Shown: piece by piece, positions 54,219-64,000 of the stretch | Layout: each line of letters begins with the position of its first letter | Position numbering within the stretch: position 1 is the first letter of the stretch | From: Liopterus haemorrhoidalis | Lineage: Eukaryota; Arthropoda; Insecta; Coleoptera; Dytiscidae | Direction: 5' to 3' | NCBI GenBank assembly: GCA_963971575.1 | Contig: OZ020611.1 | Location: 204,952,743-205,016,742 of the forward strand | DNA: 64,000 nt | Notes under the pieces: generated by a model | Told to the model about the DNA's origin: nothing | Databases searched by the model: none | The model's input: the letters and a program-made list of their open reading frames with translations, nothing else | Made by a program: the position numbers and the translations under genes

Positions 54219-55467
54219 AGTAGTTAATTTTTCAATTACTTCATTGTAAACAATATTGGCATTTTTTTTTTTTCGTATAAATAAACATCTTTTTAAGATT
54301 GCCTACTCTTGATAAAGTGACATAATTATTGTTCAAGTGAAAATACATCACTTTCCAAATATACTCCAACGAATTATATGAAGGGGAGCGTTTATCCTTT
54401 TCCCCCCTGACACATCGACTAAAACATTCGCCCAGTCAAATGAAAAACCTGTTTTAAACAAATAATTACTCGATTCGTATAAGATAAAGTGGAAATATAC
54501 TTCGTTATAACCTTCAGAATATAATTTTAAAACGACACCTCAAACGTGAAATAGAGTTGAAATAGTAGAAATATAATAAAGAGAGTAGTTTTGGAGACAA
54601 TCGCGCTCTTAAAATCGGTATTTGTTTTTATTTTGTAGATAAATGTGAATATCAATATATTCTTAGGTATTTTTGAAATTATGATGTTTTACACACAAAA
54701 AGGACTGATATAAGTTGATCTGAAGAACAGTGGCGTATTCAGAGGGTGGGGACACAAGCCCCCTTTGAAGGTCCAATGAAATGAAAATTTAACAAATTTA
54801 TCATAATCGTACAGCAAAATATCTTATGTATTTTACAATAATAATAAGCTATATTTTATTATGATTAGTGTTGAAATTAACAGAAAATGCATATTTACAT
54901 GTTATTTTTAGATTTTCGTAGGTATAATCAAGAAATCCTTATTCCATCACATGAGTCTGTTCGTTCGGTACAAATTGTGGCCAAGCGGCTGATTTAGAGA
55001 ACTGAACTTAAGTAAGAGAAATATTGAGACTTCAAAAATATATCCCGCGAAAAATATAAATAAATATGTATTTATCGAAGAAAAAATCAAGTGAAAGTTT
55101 TTGATTAATGGATTAACAATTACATTTTTTTATCAACAAATAATGGAATTATTATTTGATATAAACATCAATATCCAACAGTAGGGGTGTCGAACTGATT
55201 TAAGTCGCAGTCTATTTTACATACAAAATGATAAGCAGTGACGGAACTTTAAATATCCCGAAGGGTTTCTTAACATTTTTTTATAAACAGAAATGGGGAA
55301 GAGAGTATATTTTACATTTTTAAATATATTTTTCCCCTAAATAAGCTCAAGTGATTTTGATTACCGCTTCAGGGGCCACAAAAAATGAGGTTGTGGGCCA
55401 TATCCGGCCTGCGTGCCTTCGAAATTTGTTTCGGCCCCCCCAAGACAAAATCCTGGCTGCGCCACTG
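53916..55467. mobile_element. hAT element with triplicated left end
   Basis: The outer ends CAGTGGCGCAGAAAGGGGGG and, inverted, CAGTGGCGCAGCCAGGATTT carry a perfect 8-bp target duplication TCTACAAT (53908-53915, 55468-55475). The left end is repeated three times in tandem. Inside are further hAT-like ends (CAGTGGCGTATTCAGAGG at 54729; CAGTAGGGGTGTCGAACTG at 55179, probably paired with GGGCCACAAAAAATGAGGTT near 55373) and a decayed family C scrap at 54915-55130. No transposase remains. Confidence 0.92.
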
Positions 55468-55479
55468 TCTACAATCAAT

Positions 55480-56641
55480 GCCTATTTAAGGAATGAAGGC
55501 TTTGGAGCAAAACTAGTTAAAAGACCCCTAAATAAACGATGTATAAAAAAAACATAATATAATCGAGTTACAATAAAAAATGACTTTTTTGGCTTAATAC
55601 ATAAACAAAATAACGTAAAAATCTTATTATTTGTAACAAAAATATCTATAATAATACAATCAATATAAAAAATATAATAATTGAAACAAAAATAACTACA
55701 TTAATAATATAATTATGAATATAAATTATAAAACTTAAATAAACTCTCGTTTTAGAGCTTTGACCAATAATACTAATATTAAAACGCGTCGAGCAAACTC
55801 GTCATGTAACGAGTTTTTTTATTTTGCTATTGTTACTATTTCGAATTTTCATGGCTTATACCCAGAGGCTGTGAAAGGCAGGGGCGACAGGGGCACAGGC
55901 TCAGGGCGCCAGCTCTTAGGGGCGCAAAAATAAACGCTTAAATATACATATTCTAAGTTTTTGTATTAAATTGTTCTATTTTTATTTAGATCAAAATTGT
56001 AAATTTTCATTTCTATATCTGTATATAAATAACAAAGAAAGTCCATTTTTCAATTTTCTGACTTGTTGAAGATTGATTCCGAGAAATTTTAAATCATTTA
56101 ACGTAGAAAATGATCGTTCAACAGGACGTTGTTTACTGGTAACGTTATTAATATTTTTACAAGCTTTTATAGAAATATATTTGATTAGTTTTCTTACACA
56201 CCTATAACTGATTTTGGTGGCACATTTAGACGTACACCTTGACTTACAAACTTAATTTGTGATTCGAACCGCGGTCAGGCGGTTCGTATCTTAAAAGGTA
56301 TGTATCTAGAAACCCAATTGCCCATTATATATTATGAGAAATCAATTAATCTGTTCCCAGATTAAAATATCATATAAAAATCCAAACAATTAAAAAATAT
56401 ATATATTCTCAACTAAATAAAGAAAATGCAAAGAAATGGAGGAGTGAGAAGGAACATTTTTTCACTATAAACATGCATTTTGTATACCATTACATATTAA
56501 TTTTTAATTATAAAATTTTTTGTTTTACATGATTAGTATGAAAATCATCTAGCATTAAATTGTAAAAAATGGATAATTTTCTTGTGTCTAGAATTGTGGT
56601 TCAGGTGTTTTCGATTTGTTGCCTGTGGTAGTAGCCTGTTA
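55480..56641. other. No gene seen; possible hAT end at 55862
   Basis: Mostly very AT-rich. The GC-rich patch 55862-55925 (GGCAGGGGCGACAGGGGCAC, AGGGCGCCAGCTCTTAGGGG) resembles, in inverse, 58195-58240 (GGGCGCCAAAAGAGCTAGCG), so both may be ends of one element enclosing the IS630-like copy. Confidence 0.4.
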
Positions 56642-57831
56642 TAGTCGGATTGCTGATAGGTGATTGTTACATGTATGTATCAAGTAGTGCATTCATATAA
56701 TAATCTAGTTACCATTTTTCAGCGATTTTAAAAATGCTTTTTGTTATTTGTTTTAGCTGTCAGTGTCTGTTAATAATATTAATTAATTTCACCAGTTATT
56801 AAATTCACATACTTTAATTTTAAATCTGCTGGAATATTTTATTTCCGAAAAAGAGAACAATGGGCCACTTATTTCTCTATCTTGTGTCCATCAAAGAGTA
56901 GCAGCTGCTTCAAAGATTTCGGAATCAACAATTCGTAGAATTATAAAATGTTATAAATTTGAACTTCTCACTAACAAAATCACGAGAAAACGAAGGAAAT
57001 TAAAATCTGAATCAGTTTATTTTATGATACAAACGTATGGTCATGAAGTACTAAGATTACCTCCTTATCACTGCCAGTTTAATCCCATTGAACTAATTTG
57101 GGGTACCTATAACAAAAAATTATTATGATAGACATATTGGTCGAAACGGATATAATTAATAACGAAAATAAATAACGAAATTTTGAAAATGTGGCAAGTA
57201 GCCTTTGATCAAATTAGTTGTGAATATTGGGCAAAATCTGTTAAAAAAATCTGAAAATTTAATAAATGAATGGTGGGAAAGGAAAAGGATTGTTGATGAT
57301 ATTAATCCAAAAATAATAATAAATACAAGAAATGACAGCGATAGTTCAGATGACGACGATATCATGCATTACAGTGACTAATTTTTTTAAAATAAAAATA
57401 AACATTTAAATACAACTTGTAGCAATATATTATATGAATAAATATATTTTTACATAATATTTTATTACTTTGTACTTAGGGGAAACATAAAAATTTAATT
57501 TAATTAAACAAATTAAAATCCAAAATTTACGTATGAGTATAAGTTTTTTCTTATTTATAATTATTTACCTTAAAATTAATAATTTTGTTTGTTTGAGTAC
57601 TGCTGTCAATTTATTTTCGCGCTCTAATTAGTAAAGATATCTACGAATCATGCCGTTTCTTTCTAATGCTTTGTTTTTTATTAAAATAATTTGGAAGGTT
57701 AGTTGTCAACTTGCGTCACTGTACGTTACTATGGGTATGCAAATAATTATAATGATGTAGACAGAGAAAGCATATAGTATTGTATATCGATATTTGTAGC
57801 AACGAACAGTCACCTATCAGCAATCCGACTA
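56642..57831 (+). mobile_element. IS630/Tc1-like element, internally deleted
   Basis: The 1190-bp element is flanked by TA (56640-56641, 57832-57833). Ends TAGTCGGATTGCTGATAGGT and, from the right, the same 20 bases continue GATTGTT / GACTGTT. It carries a shortened DDE-type transposase on the plus strand. Confidence 0.9.
56820..57381 (+). pseudogene. DDE_3-type transposase, middle deleted
   Basis: From 56820 one frame of about 102 codons reads LLEYFISEKENNGPLISLSC, VHQRVAAASKISESTIRRII (helix-turn-helix) and directly on to MIQTYGHEVLRLPPYHCQFN, PIELIWG, where Glu of NPIELIW is the last catalytic residue. The junction lies near 57020 and stays in frame, so the first two catalytic Asp are gone. 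After stops, other frames give EILKMWQVAFDQISCEYWAK and the acidic end NDSDSSDDDD-like tail to a stop at 57381. Order and tail match uncharacterised DDE_3 proteins common in insects. Confidence 0.82.
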
Positions 57832-57841
57832 TAGTAGCCTG

Positions 57842-58640
57842 TTTCTAGAACTAGGGAAAAAAGTTAGAAATATAATGTAAAACAGGCTTTAATTCATTTG
57901 AAGAGAAAAACAATACGGTTTGTATCTAGAGGTCAAAATAGAATATGAAGATAGTTTATGCCTCGAAAAGTTCGTATGTCGAGAAGTTGGTAAGTCGAGG
58001 AGTTGGTAAGTCGAGGTACCACTTTATACTGTATTAGCATATTTACTTAATCATAACTAGTATTCAGTTATAATATTTAAATTGCAACCATCTAAATAAA
58101 AAGAATATGTTTGAAATAAGATTGCGAGCACCTGAACTCCCGTCTCCCCCCACCCCCCAGTGCATATTCTAAAAAAAAGTGCAATTTGGCTGGTTGTCCC
58201 GGGCGCCAAAAGAGCTAGCGCCGGCTCCGCCTATAGGTTCTTATCGATAAGTGCGGCAAAAAGCCTCATGTAACGAGTTTTTTGTGCTATTGTTTCTATT
58301 CTGATTTTTCATGCCTTTTACAATAATAGATTTGCATTATTTATATCAAACAACATCGTCGTTTAGGGAATTTGGTATGTGAATGTAGCGGTTAGCCGGT
58401 CTGGTTTGACAATTTTATATTTTTCAAGGTAGTTGTCAATTTATGTTTTGTAAAATTTGACGGTTAATTTCACCAATTTTTTTTAAATAAAATGTTTAGT
58501 TAAATATAAATAAATTCTAAAAGTATTATCTAAGAAAATAGGTCCGGAAAATGACAGAAGTATAAAAAATATCTATAGGTCATTTCTTTGGTTTAGGCGG
58601 AGCTAAATGGGGGTTTCGCATTTCTAAGTTGTCACGAAAA
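57842..58640. other. No gene seen
   Basis: AT-rich; includes the repeated short phrase AAGTTGGTAAGTCGAGGAGT near 57982 and the GC-rich patch at 58150-58240 noted as a possible hAT end. Confidence 0.35.
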
Positions 58641-58653
58641 CAGAGCTTGGCTA

Positions 58654-58949
58654 CAGTGGCGGATCATGACAAGTGAAGGCCCTAAGCGGTAAAAATAAGG
58701 GGGCCCTAAGCGGTAGAAATAAGGGGGCCCCAAAATCAATTAAACATAAAATACGCTAATTTGAATCAATTTACAAATTAATTTAAAAATTTTAAACTGT
58801 AAGACAATTATCAAGGAAAAAAAAAAGCATTTTGCATTATATCAGGTTATTTATTTTATCAATTTTGAGAATTTTAATGAAAAAAATTTTTTCTCATTGA
58901 ATTTCGGCCCCCCCACAAGCTTGCCCCCCCCCAGGCAAATCCGCCACTG
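58654..58949. mobile_element. hAT MITE, 296 bp
   Basis: Ends CAGTGGCGGATCATG and, inverted, CAGTGGCGGATTTGCC, with perfect 8-bp target duplication CTTGGCTA (58646-58653, 58950-58957). GGGGGCCC motifs lie at both ends; AGGGGGCCCTAAGCGGTA is duplicated in tandem at 58678-58730. Confidence 0.93.
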
Positions 58950-58959
58950 CTTGGCTAGG

Positions 58960-59430
58960 TTATTTCATTTTTTATGTTGGAATTTATTATTAAGTGACAT
59001 TTATTAGAAAAATAAAATAAATCATACAGTTTTTAATTTTTGGAAAATGTAATAAATTAAGAAATAAGATATTTGTATTAAAAATGACACAAACAAACAA
59101 AATGTAATGAAAATGCAATTTTATAATGATATTAACTTTAACCTAACAATGTTTATTGTAAGTATGATTAACAAATCTTAACCGAAATGGTCAAAAGCTC
59201 GAATCAAACTATAAAAGTTACTAGATTGCAAAATCTAGTTCCACCTAAAGGTTTGGAATATCCTATACATATATTATATTTTCAAAATTTTCCGAGGCCT
59301 TCCAATAGAAGGGCCCTGACGCAGTTGCTCCCCTCCCCCTGGTTAATCCGGCCTTGTCTCTGATACAAAAAATATTGTTTTATATGGTACAGTACAGAAA
59401 AGCTCAGTAAAAATATGCACGTTTAAAAAG
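58960..59430. other. No gene seen; hAT-like right end near 59330
   Basis: AT-rich. TCCGAGGCCTTCCAATAGAAGGGCCC, split by composition from its surroundings at 59290-59350, looks like a hAT end, but a left partner was not identified. Confidence 0.35.
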
Positions 59431-59522
59431 AATAGTATATTCTGTAACAAGGTTGGAATGAGAAAATTCGATGCGAGTGGAACATTCCGAGCGCGAGCCG
59501 CAGGCGAGCGTGAGGAACCACG
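59431..59522 (+). repeat. Second copy of the GCAGGCGAGCGTGAGG hairpin repeat
   Basis: TAGTATATTCTGTAACAAGG, TTGGAATGAGAAAATTCG and GCGAGCCGCAGGCGAGCGTG match 45930-46010 closely. The copy stops where the GATACA element copy 2 begins. Confidence 0.7.
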
Positions 59523-59523
59523 A

Positions 59524-60838
59524 AAGTATCTAATTTGTAAATTAGATACTTTTTGAAATATGTATCTGTATCTGTATCTAGATATTTAAATGTAAGTATA
59601 TTGTATCTGTATTTCAGATACTTTGCTCGTTACTTTATTTTTATACCGTGATACCGAGCTGATATAATAGTTTAATTATAAATTGTCATTTTGAATATTT
59701 TATTTTTGCTATAAACAAAATGTAGAAAGCAATTGAAATTCTGACGTTTACATGGAATTTATATGGAATGTAAAAAAAAAAAAATGTTATTCTCAGCTTT
59801 TCGTTTTTCGTAGCTTTTGAACGGCCATAAAGTAGTAGGTTTTATATGCAATACTTAAGGAAAATAGGTCATTAATAATGAAAACTAAGTTTTTGAATAA
59901 ATATTGTTGCTATTTTGATGACCAATTTACTAAAAACATATGAAAAATTATATCCACAGAAGTGGTTTGAGAGTGGACCGTGGTTTTGTGAAGCCTTGGA
60001 CAAGATAAACTAGGGCCCTTAAAAAGTATCCAGTGATTTAAAGTACACTTTGATATTTTTTTGAGGCATTTCATCACTTGAGGGCCGGCCATGCTAGTGT
60101 GGATATTAAGTTCATTGCCTAATTGAAATTAGTAAGGTAATTAGGTGTGTTTTTTTGATATTTCATTAAATTAATATATAAGCGTCAGAATGTCAACTGA
60201 AATTTATCTGAATCTTCTGCGCAGAGAAAAACACAAGACGGTTGTAAAAAGAACAGGGGACAACGTGTTCGGAGAAAGTACACTCGGGCTCTCCTCACTC
60301 TCACCACAAATCCATTGCGCATATTTCTTATCAGTAATTTTTTAATCGTGATAAAATTAGGGCTAAAATTTAATTTAAATGAACATCCCCTCATCAAGAA
60401 CATAGCTGCGTATCTGTAAGACTAATATTAGTCTTATACGTTAGTAGATATGACTAATATAATATAAAATACATACGTTACTAGTAAAAATTCTTCCGTA
60501 GCCGTAGAATAGTGATTTACTTTGAATTTAGTGAGCTTTTGTGACGTCACCGTTATTTTTGAACAGCCTGTATAATACTGATTAACATGCAATGTTTGTT
60601 AAATTATGATGTAGTATTAATTGTTTGCTTACTATGTATTTCAGTTAAAATGAATTTCTTAAACATGTTTTATATGGTATTTTCATTTTTCAGTGTTTCT
60701 GTATTTTCATTTGTGTTTTTTCATCTGTATCTAGATATTTTTCATAATTCTGTATCTGTATCTAAATCTAGATATATTATTTCTTAGGTATCTGTATCTG
60801 TATCTAGATATATTTTTAAATATTTCTATTCAACACTG
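59524..60838. mobile_element. GATACA-rich hAT MITE, copy 2 (reverse)
   Basis: It matches the reverse of 48609-49636 at both ends: AAAGTATCTAATTTG...CTTTGCTCGTTACTTTATTT at 59524-59660, and CTGTATCTAGATATATTTTT...CAACACTG at 60790-60838. The left terminus is truncated. It contains the fragment at 59950-60100 related to 53331. Confidence 0.75.
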
Positions 60839-60984
60839 TCAAAAACGAGGTGCCTCTATTGCAATGAAACCATTTTCATTAATATTTAACCCCCGTGATG
60901 AAAATAAAAATCGATGCCTATGCGTACGTCCACTTAGTAGGTCGTCTGCTGTGATTGTCCATACAAAATTAAGTTGTTACTCAA

Positions 60985-61640
60985 AATGTTCTTAATTTCC
61001 TGAAGAAGCAAAGTAACATTTTTCCAGCACTTTTATCAGCATTAAATTTCTATGCGACGAGTAATTACCAATTGCGAATGGGTTATATATAATTTAGTTA
61101 TGGGAATATCTCAATCTTCTGTAAGGTGTGTTGAAGAAATTACCACAGCCTTAAATAGACAAGAAATCTTAAACAAATGGATTAAGTTTCCCCGCATATT
61201 ATACAATTAAATATAAAAAGACAAATAGAACATGTTACAAATAGAATTTTAATTTTGTGTAATCATCAGAAGCAAGCTGGCCATTCAGCAACTAGGGCAA
61301 ATGCAGTTGGTCCTGCAAGTTTCAGAGCCTAATTCTTGTCCTAGTCCCCAGCTGGCAATAACTGTGACATTTTTTGAAAACTGTTTCTTAACAAATTTCA
61401 TTTTATAAAAATTTTTAGAGTGGTGGGATGTTTATATCCGTCACTACAGATTGCACTCATGTTGCGATTTTTCCACCTAAATCAAAGGATTTTGATGGAA
61501 TTATTTATTTTTTTATTTGTTTTGCTACATTGCCAGGATGCATGGCATTTAAAATGTGTTGCATGCGAGAAATGTCACTCCAATTATCGAGTATAGTTAG
61601 ATAGATTTATGGGAGCATGACCTTAGCACTCCTGGTCTCA
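60985..61640 (+). pseudogene. HARBI1-type transposase relic
   Basis: Reads LSALNFYATSNYQLRMGYI, then SQSSVRCVEEITTALNRQEI, LNKWIKFPR, and, after a gap, TDCTHVAIFPPKSKDFDGI with the first catalytic Asp region (GVIGCIDCTHVAI). Further motifs are decayed. Order agrees with PIF/Harbinger nucleases. On the opposite strand at 61720-61840 a frame KTVEVVTEKERLKVEIRQKY could be the coiled-coil end of the partner Myb/MADF ORF. No TIR was found. Confidence 0.72.
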
Positions 61641-62095
61641 CTTCATCCTTCAATTATGAAATTGCATAAACAAAGTTCGAAGTGCTGGTTAACTGTGGTA
61701 CCCTCATCATACACACTATATATTTTTCAGTAGTCTCGGTAGAATTTTTTTCTGCTTGAACCCTCATACTTCTGACGAATTTCCACTTTCAGTCTCTCCT
61801 TTTCAGTAACTACTTCTACAGTCTTAACTGGTTTTGCAACTATACAACTGGATTTTGTTGATTTTTGAAGCGTCTATCATTGTATTTTTTGTACATTGCA
61901 TTAAACTATTTTTTATGGTTTTCAAACTATTTTATTGAAAAAACTTCCCTGATGGGGATTCCCAGAAAAGGATGTAGCTACTTTTACAATATAAAGTGTG
62001 ATGTATCCAGGGCCTTACCGAATAATTTTGGCACCTGAGGCAGATAATACTAACGGCGCCCCCTAGAAACTTTATATGTGATGATCAAAAAAAAA
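61640..62095. other. Possible Harbinger accessory ORF end; otherwise no gene
   Basis: The minus-strand coiled-coil-like frame at 61720-61840 is the only candidate. At 62015-62070 a hAT-like patch (CAGGGCCTTACCG, AACGGCGCCCCCTAG) precedes the family C copy; its partner may be GGGCGCCTCACTCACTTCGC near 63278. Confidence 0.35.
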
Positions 62096-62096
62096 T

Positions 62097-63125
62097 TAAT
62101 GTGAAGTGTGAATTTTCACACATTTCTGGGTTTTGCAGGTATTTAGTAACTAAATGATGATTATTTGGGATGCCAAAACAAATTTTATGTCAAAATATTT
62201 TTTTATGAATTTTAATTCGAATGCCTAATTCCATTATTTAAGTTTCTAAATATGTGCAGTATTTTTTTTATATAGCAAGGTTCATTAAGATTTTGAAAAT
62301 TGCGCCTATGGCTTCCATTGGTTGCTTAAATCATAAGCCCCGCCATCTAATTTCGTCAAACATAGAATTGAATTATAATTTGAACACTTCCCACTGGTTA
62401 TTAAATTTACGCTTTTAAAAATTAAATGCAACATTTACCAAAATATAATTTAGAATTTTGACAAAATAATTTAAACAAAATAAAAATGCAACAAAAAAAA
62501 ACAGAAAAAATAAAATTAACAGGATTCGAACTCTAGTTTACAAATTAAGTTACATTATTAAGCGAACGACAAATGTGGTGTGTTCCATAGCGAATTAAAT
62601 ATTTAACATATATTAGTTAAAAACACAAAAAATGCGTTATTTTCCGAAAACATAATCCGATCAAAAATTCCTGTTGTACTATTCCGGTTCACACCAATGT
62701 ATATTACTTAGAATTTTTTCAGATTTTTAGTTTAAACCATCTGGGCTACAGGGTGTGGGACAAAATTTTTTTTGCACAGTTTTGGCAAAAAAAGCATCAA
62801 AACAATTTATTTTGCAAAAATAAAATTTTGATCGTTAATTCACGTACTAAGAGCTTTCATTTGATACCCTACTCAGAATTAAAAAAAATATATTTTTTTT
62901 GTCGATGAGCACATATTTGTTTATATTTTTAGGGGGGTATGTTTTTTAGATGTTTTAGTATTTTTCCTATGTGCGGGTCAAAGAGTTGTATAAGCATGCC
63001 AAATTTCAACTCTCTAGGTTTAGCCGTTTGGCTACAATTTTTACCGAACAGACAGACAGACAGACGACAAAATGACGGTATAAGGGTTTTTTGGTACCTT
63101 ACAAACACCATACCTACAAATCCCT
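62097..63125 (-). repeat. Family C repeat, copy C6 (second subfamily)
   Basis: Reverse copy, from TTAATGTGAAGTGTGAATTT to TACCTACAAATCCCT. It shares with C3 the TAAGCCCCGCCATCTAATTT block and a different tRNA-like block at 62515-62590. A 15-base insert (ACCTTACAAACACCA) interrupts the terminal TTTTTTGGTCATACCTAC region. Confidence 0.85.
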
Positions 63126-63399
63126 AAAAAGGAAACTTCATTCAAAATTCAAGTGATAGGCAAAAAATAAGGAAACACCATTCAATTCACGTAGGGAGCA
63201 AAATAGGCGCAACATTTTTAATTCTAGAGTTTTTGTTTTTTCATTTCTAGCTTCCCTTTTTGACAGTAAAGATGAAGCGGGCGCCTCACTCACTTCGCCA
63301 TCGGCTCTGGATGTGACATTTTGGTTAATATGAATTTCTATAATAATAATAATATTAATATGTCTTCTCTTGCAATTGTTAACAGTAATGGCCGGCAAA

Positions 63400-63470
63400 T
63401 TAAAACTGGGCCCGGGAATACTATTGTAGACTGGCCTCATGTAGAAATAAATAAATAAATAAATAAATGA
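63400..63470 (+). repeat. Retroelement-like end with (AAAT)n tail
   Basis: CCGGGAATACTATTGTAGAC, TGGCCTCATGTAG then AAATAAATAAATAAATAAAT. A similar tail follows 17960. Confidence 0.4.
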
Positions 63471-63647
63471 ATCAAAAATATATTACATAAATAATTTATA
63501 AAGAAAATCTCACTTTACAAAACCACAACAACATAAAGTCAATCAATACGACTCAATTTAAATAATAGAAATTATATAAAAAGTAATAAACAAATAAACT
63601 TCGAAACAGTAGAGAATTAAAAAACTATATCGATAATAATAACATTG

Positions 63648-63850
63648 ACGTGAAGTATGAATTTTCGCAAATTTCAGGATTTTGTAGGCATTTAGTAAAT
63701 TTAGCACATGCCTTGCAAGCATAAGTGAGAAATAAATTTATATTAATAAAATTGGAGGCTATATCTGTTTTTTATTTTTTAGACCTCATATTTGGTTTCT
63801 ACACGTCTCAGATGATTGTAGACAATATCCGCTAAAACAAAACAATTTTT
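63648..63850. repeat. Family C end scrap and dispersed repeat
   Basis: GACGTGAAGTATGAATTTTC and CAGGATTTTGTAGGCATTTA are a lone family C end (63648-63700). It is followed at 63752-63850 by the inverse partner of the repeat at 16745-16862. Confidence 0.55.
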
Positions 63851-64000
63851 ATCTATATATCTATCCGAGTATCACACAAAAAGAGGTGAACATTTTTTAA
63901 CGTAATTTGGTATGAGAATATAGTAAAACCAAGACTCAAACATAGGCTATAAGAAGGTATTTCAAAAATTTTATTCTAGTGGGGTGTTTCGGGGTTAAAA

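Overview
The window looks like arthropod, probably insect, nuclear DNA. It is AT-rich, its one clear gene is split by introns, there is no prokaryote-style gene packing, and the mobile-element set (mariner, IS630-like, pogo, PIF/Harbinger, hAT, Helitron, Penelope-like, a LINE and tRNA-derived SINEs) is typical of insects. Short CCTAA runs match the insect telomere motif but are too short to mean anything. I cannot name the species from sequence alone.

Host coding content is very low. On the minus strand, two exons (3026-3181 and 156-333) belong to a calcyphosin-like EF-hand gene whose 3' part lies beyond the left edge; they splice in phase. A plus-strand exon at 9459-9568 resembles the start of a GRAM domain (moderate support). 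A 59-bp minus-strand micro-exon at 53103-53161 has good splice signals but no recognised product. No other ordinary host exon could be supported, so the rest reads as intron or intergenic DNA filled with transposon debris.

Layout: 1-3.2 kb calcyphosin-like exons, with three repeats in the intron; 3.4-4.7 kb near-complete mariner; 5.1-7.0 kb Harbinger-like element with a MADF fragment, a SINE, and a mariner relic split by a hAT MITE; 7.2-17.4 kb family B, A and C repeats, several TIR elements and a decayed second mariner; 18.2-23.6 kb pogo element nested in a Harbinger-like MITE, Penelope-like 3' end, hAT with transposase tail, HARBI1 relic; 25.1-27.5 kb SINE, Helitron helicase and LINE reverse-transcriptase relics; 28-32.7 kb a family B copy split by a 3.35-kb tandem-monomer insert; 33-48 kb more family A and C copies, a TIR element with a TGA duplication, a second Helitron relic and an internally deleted mariner; 48.6-60.8 kb mostly hAT elements with exact 8-bp target duplications, plus an IS630-like element; 61-64 kb HARBI1 relic and another family C copy.

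Three repeat families recur through the window and were defined here by comparing copies. Family A (about 630-730 bp) carries CAGA/CTGT-type microsatellite and a terminal hairpin. Family B (about 660 bp) shares parts with A but carries a CA-type microsatellite. Family C (about 860-1030 bp) has AGGGTTTTGTAGGTAT-type inverted ends, a GTCT microsatellite and an internal tRNA-like pol III promoter. Insertions into other repeats give several exact filled/empty site pairs, which fix boundaries and relative ages. All statements on homology rest on reading motifs by eye; no database search was run.
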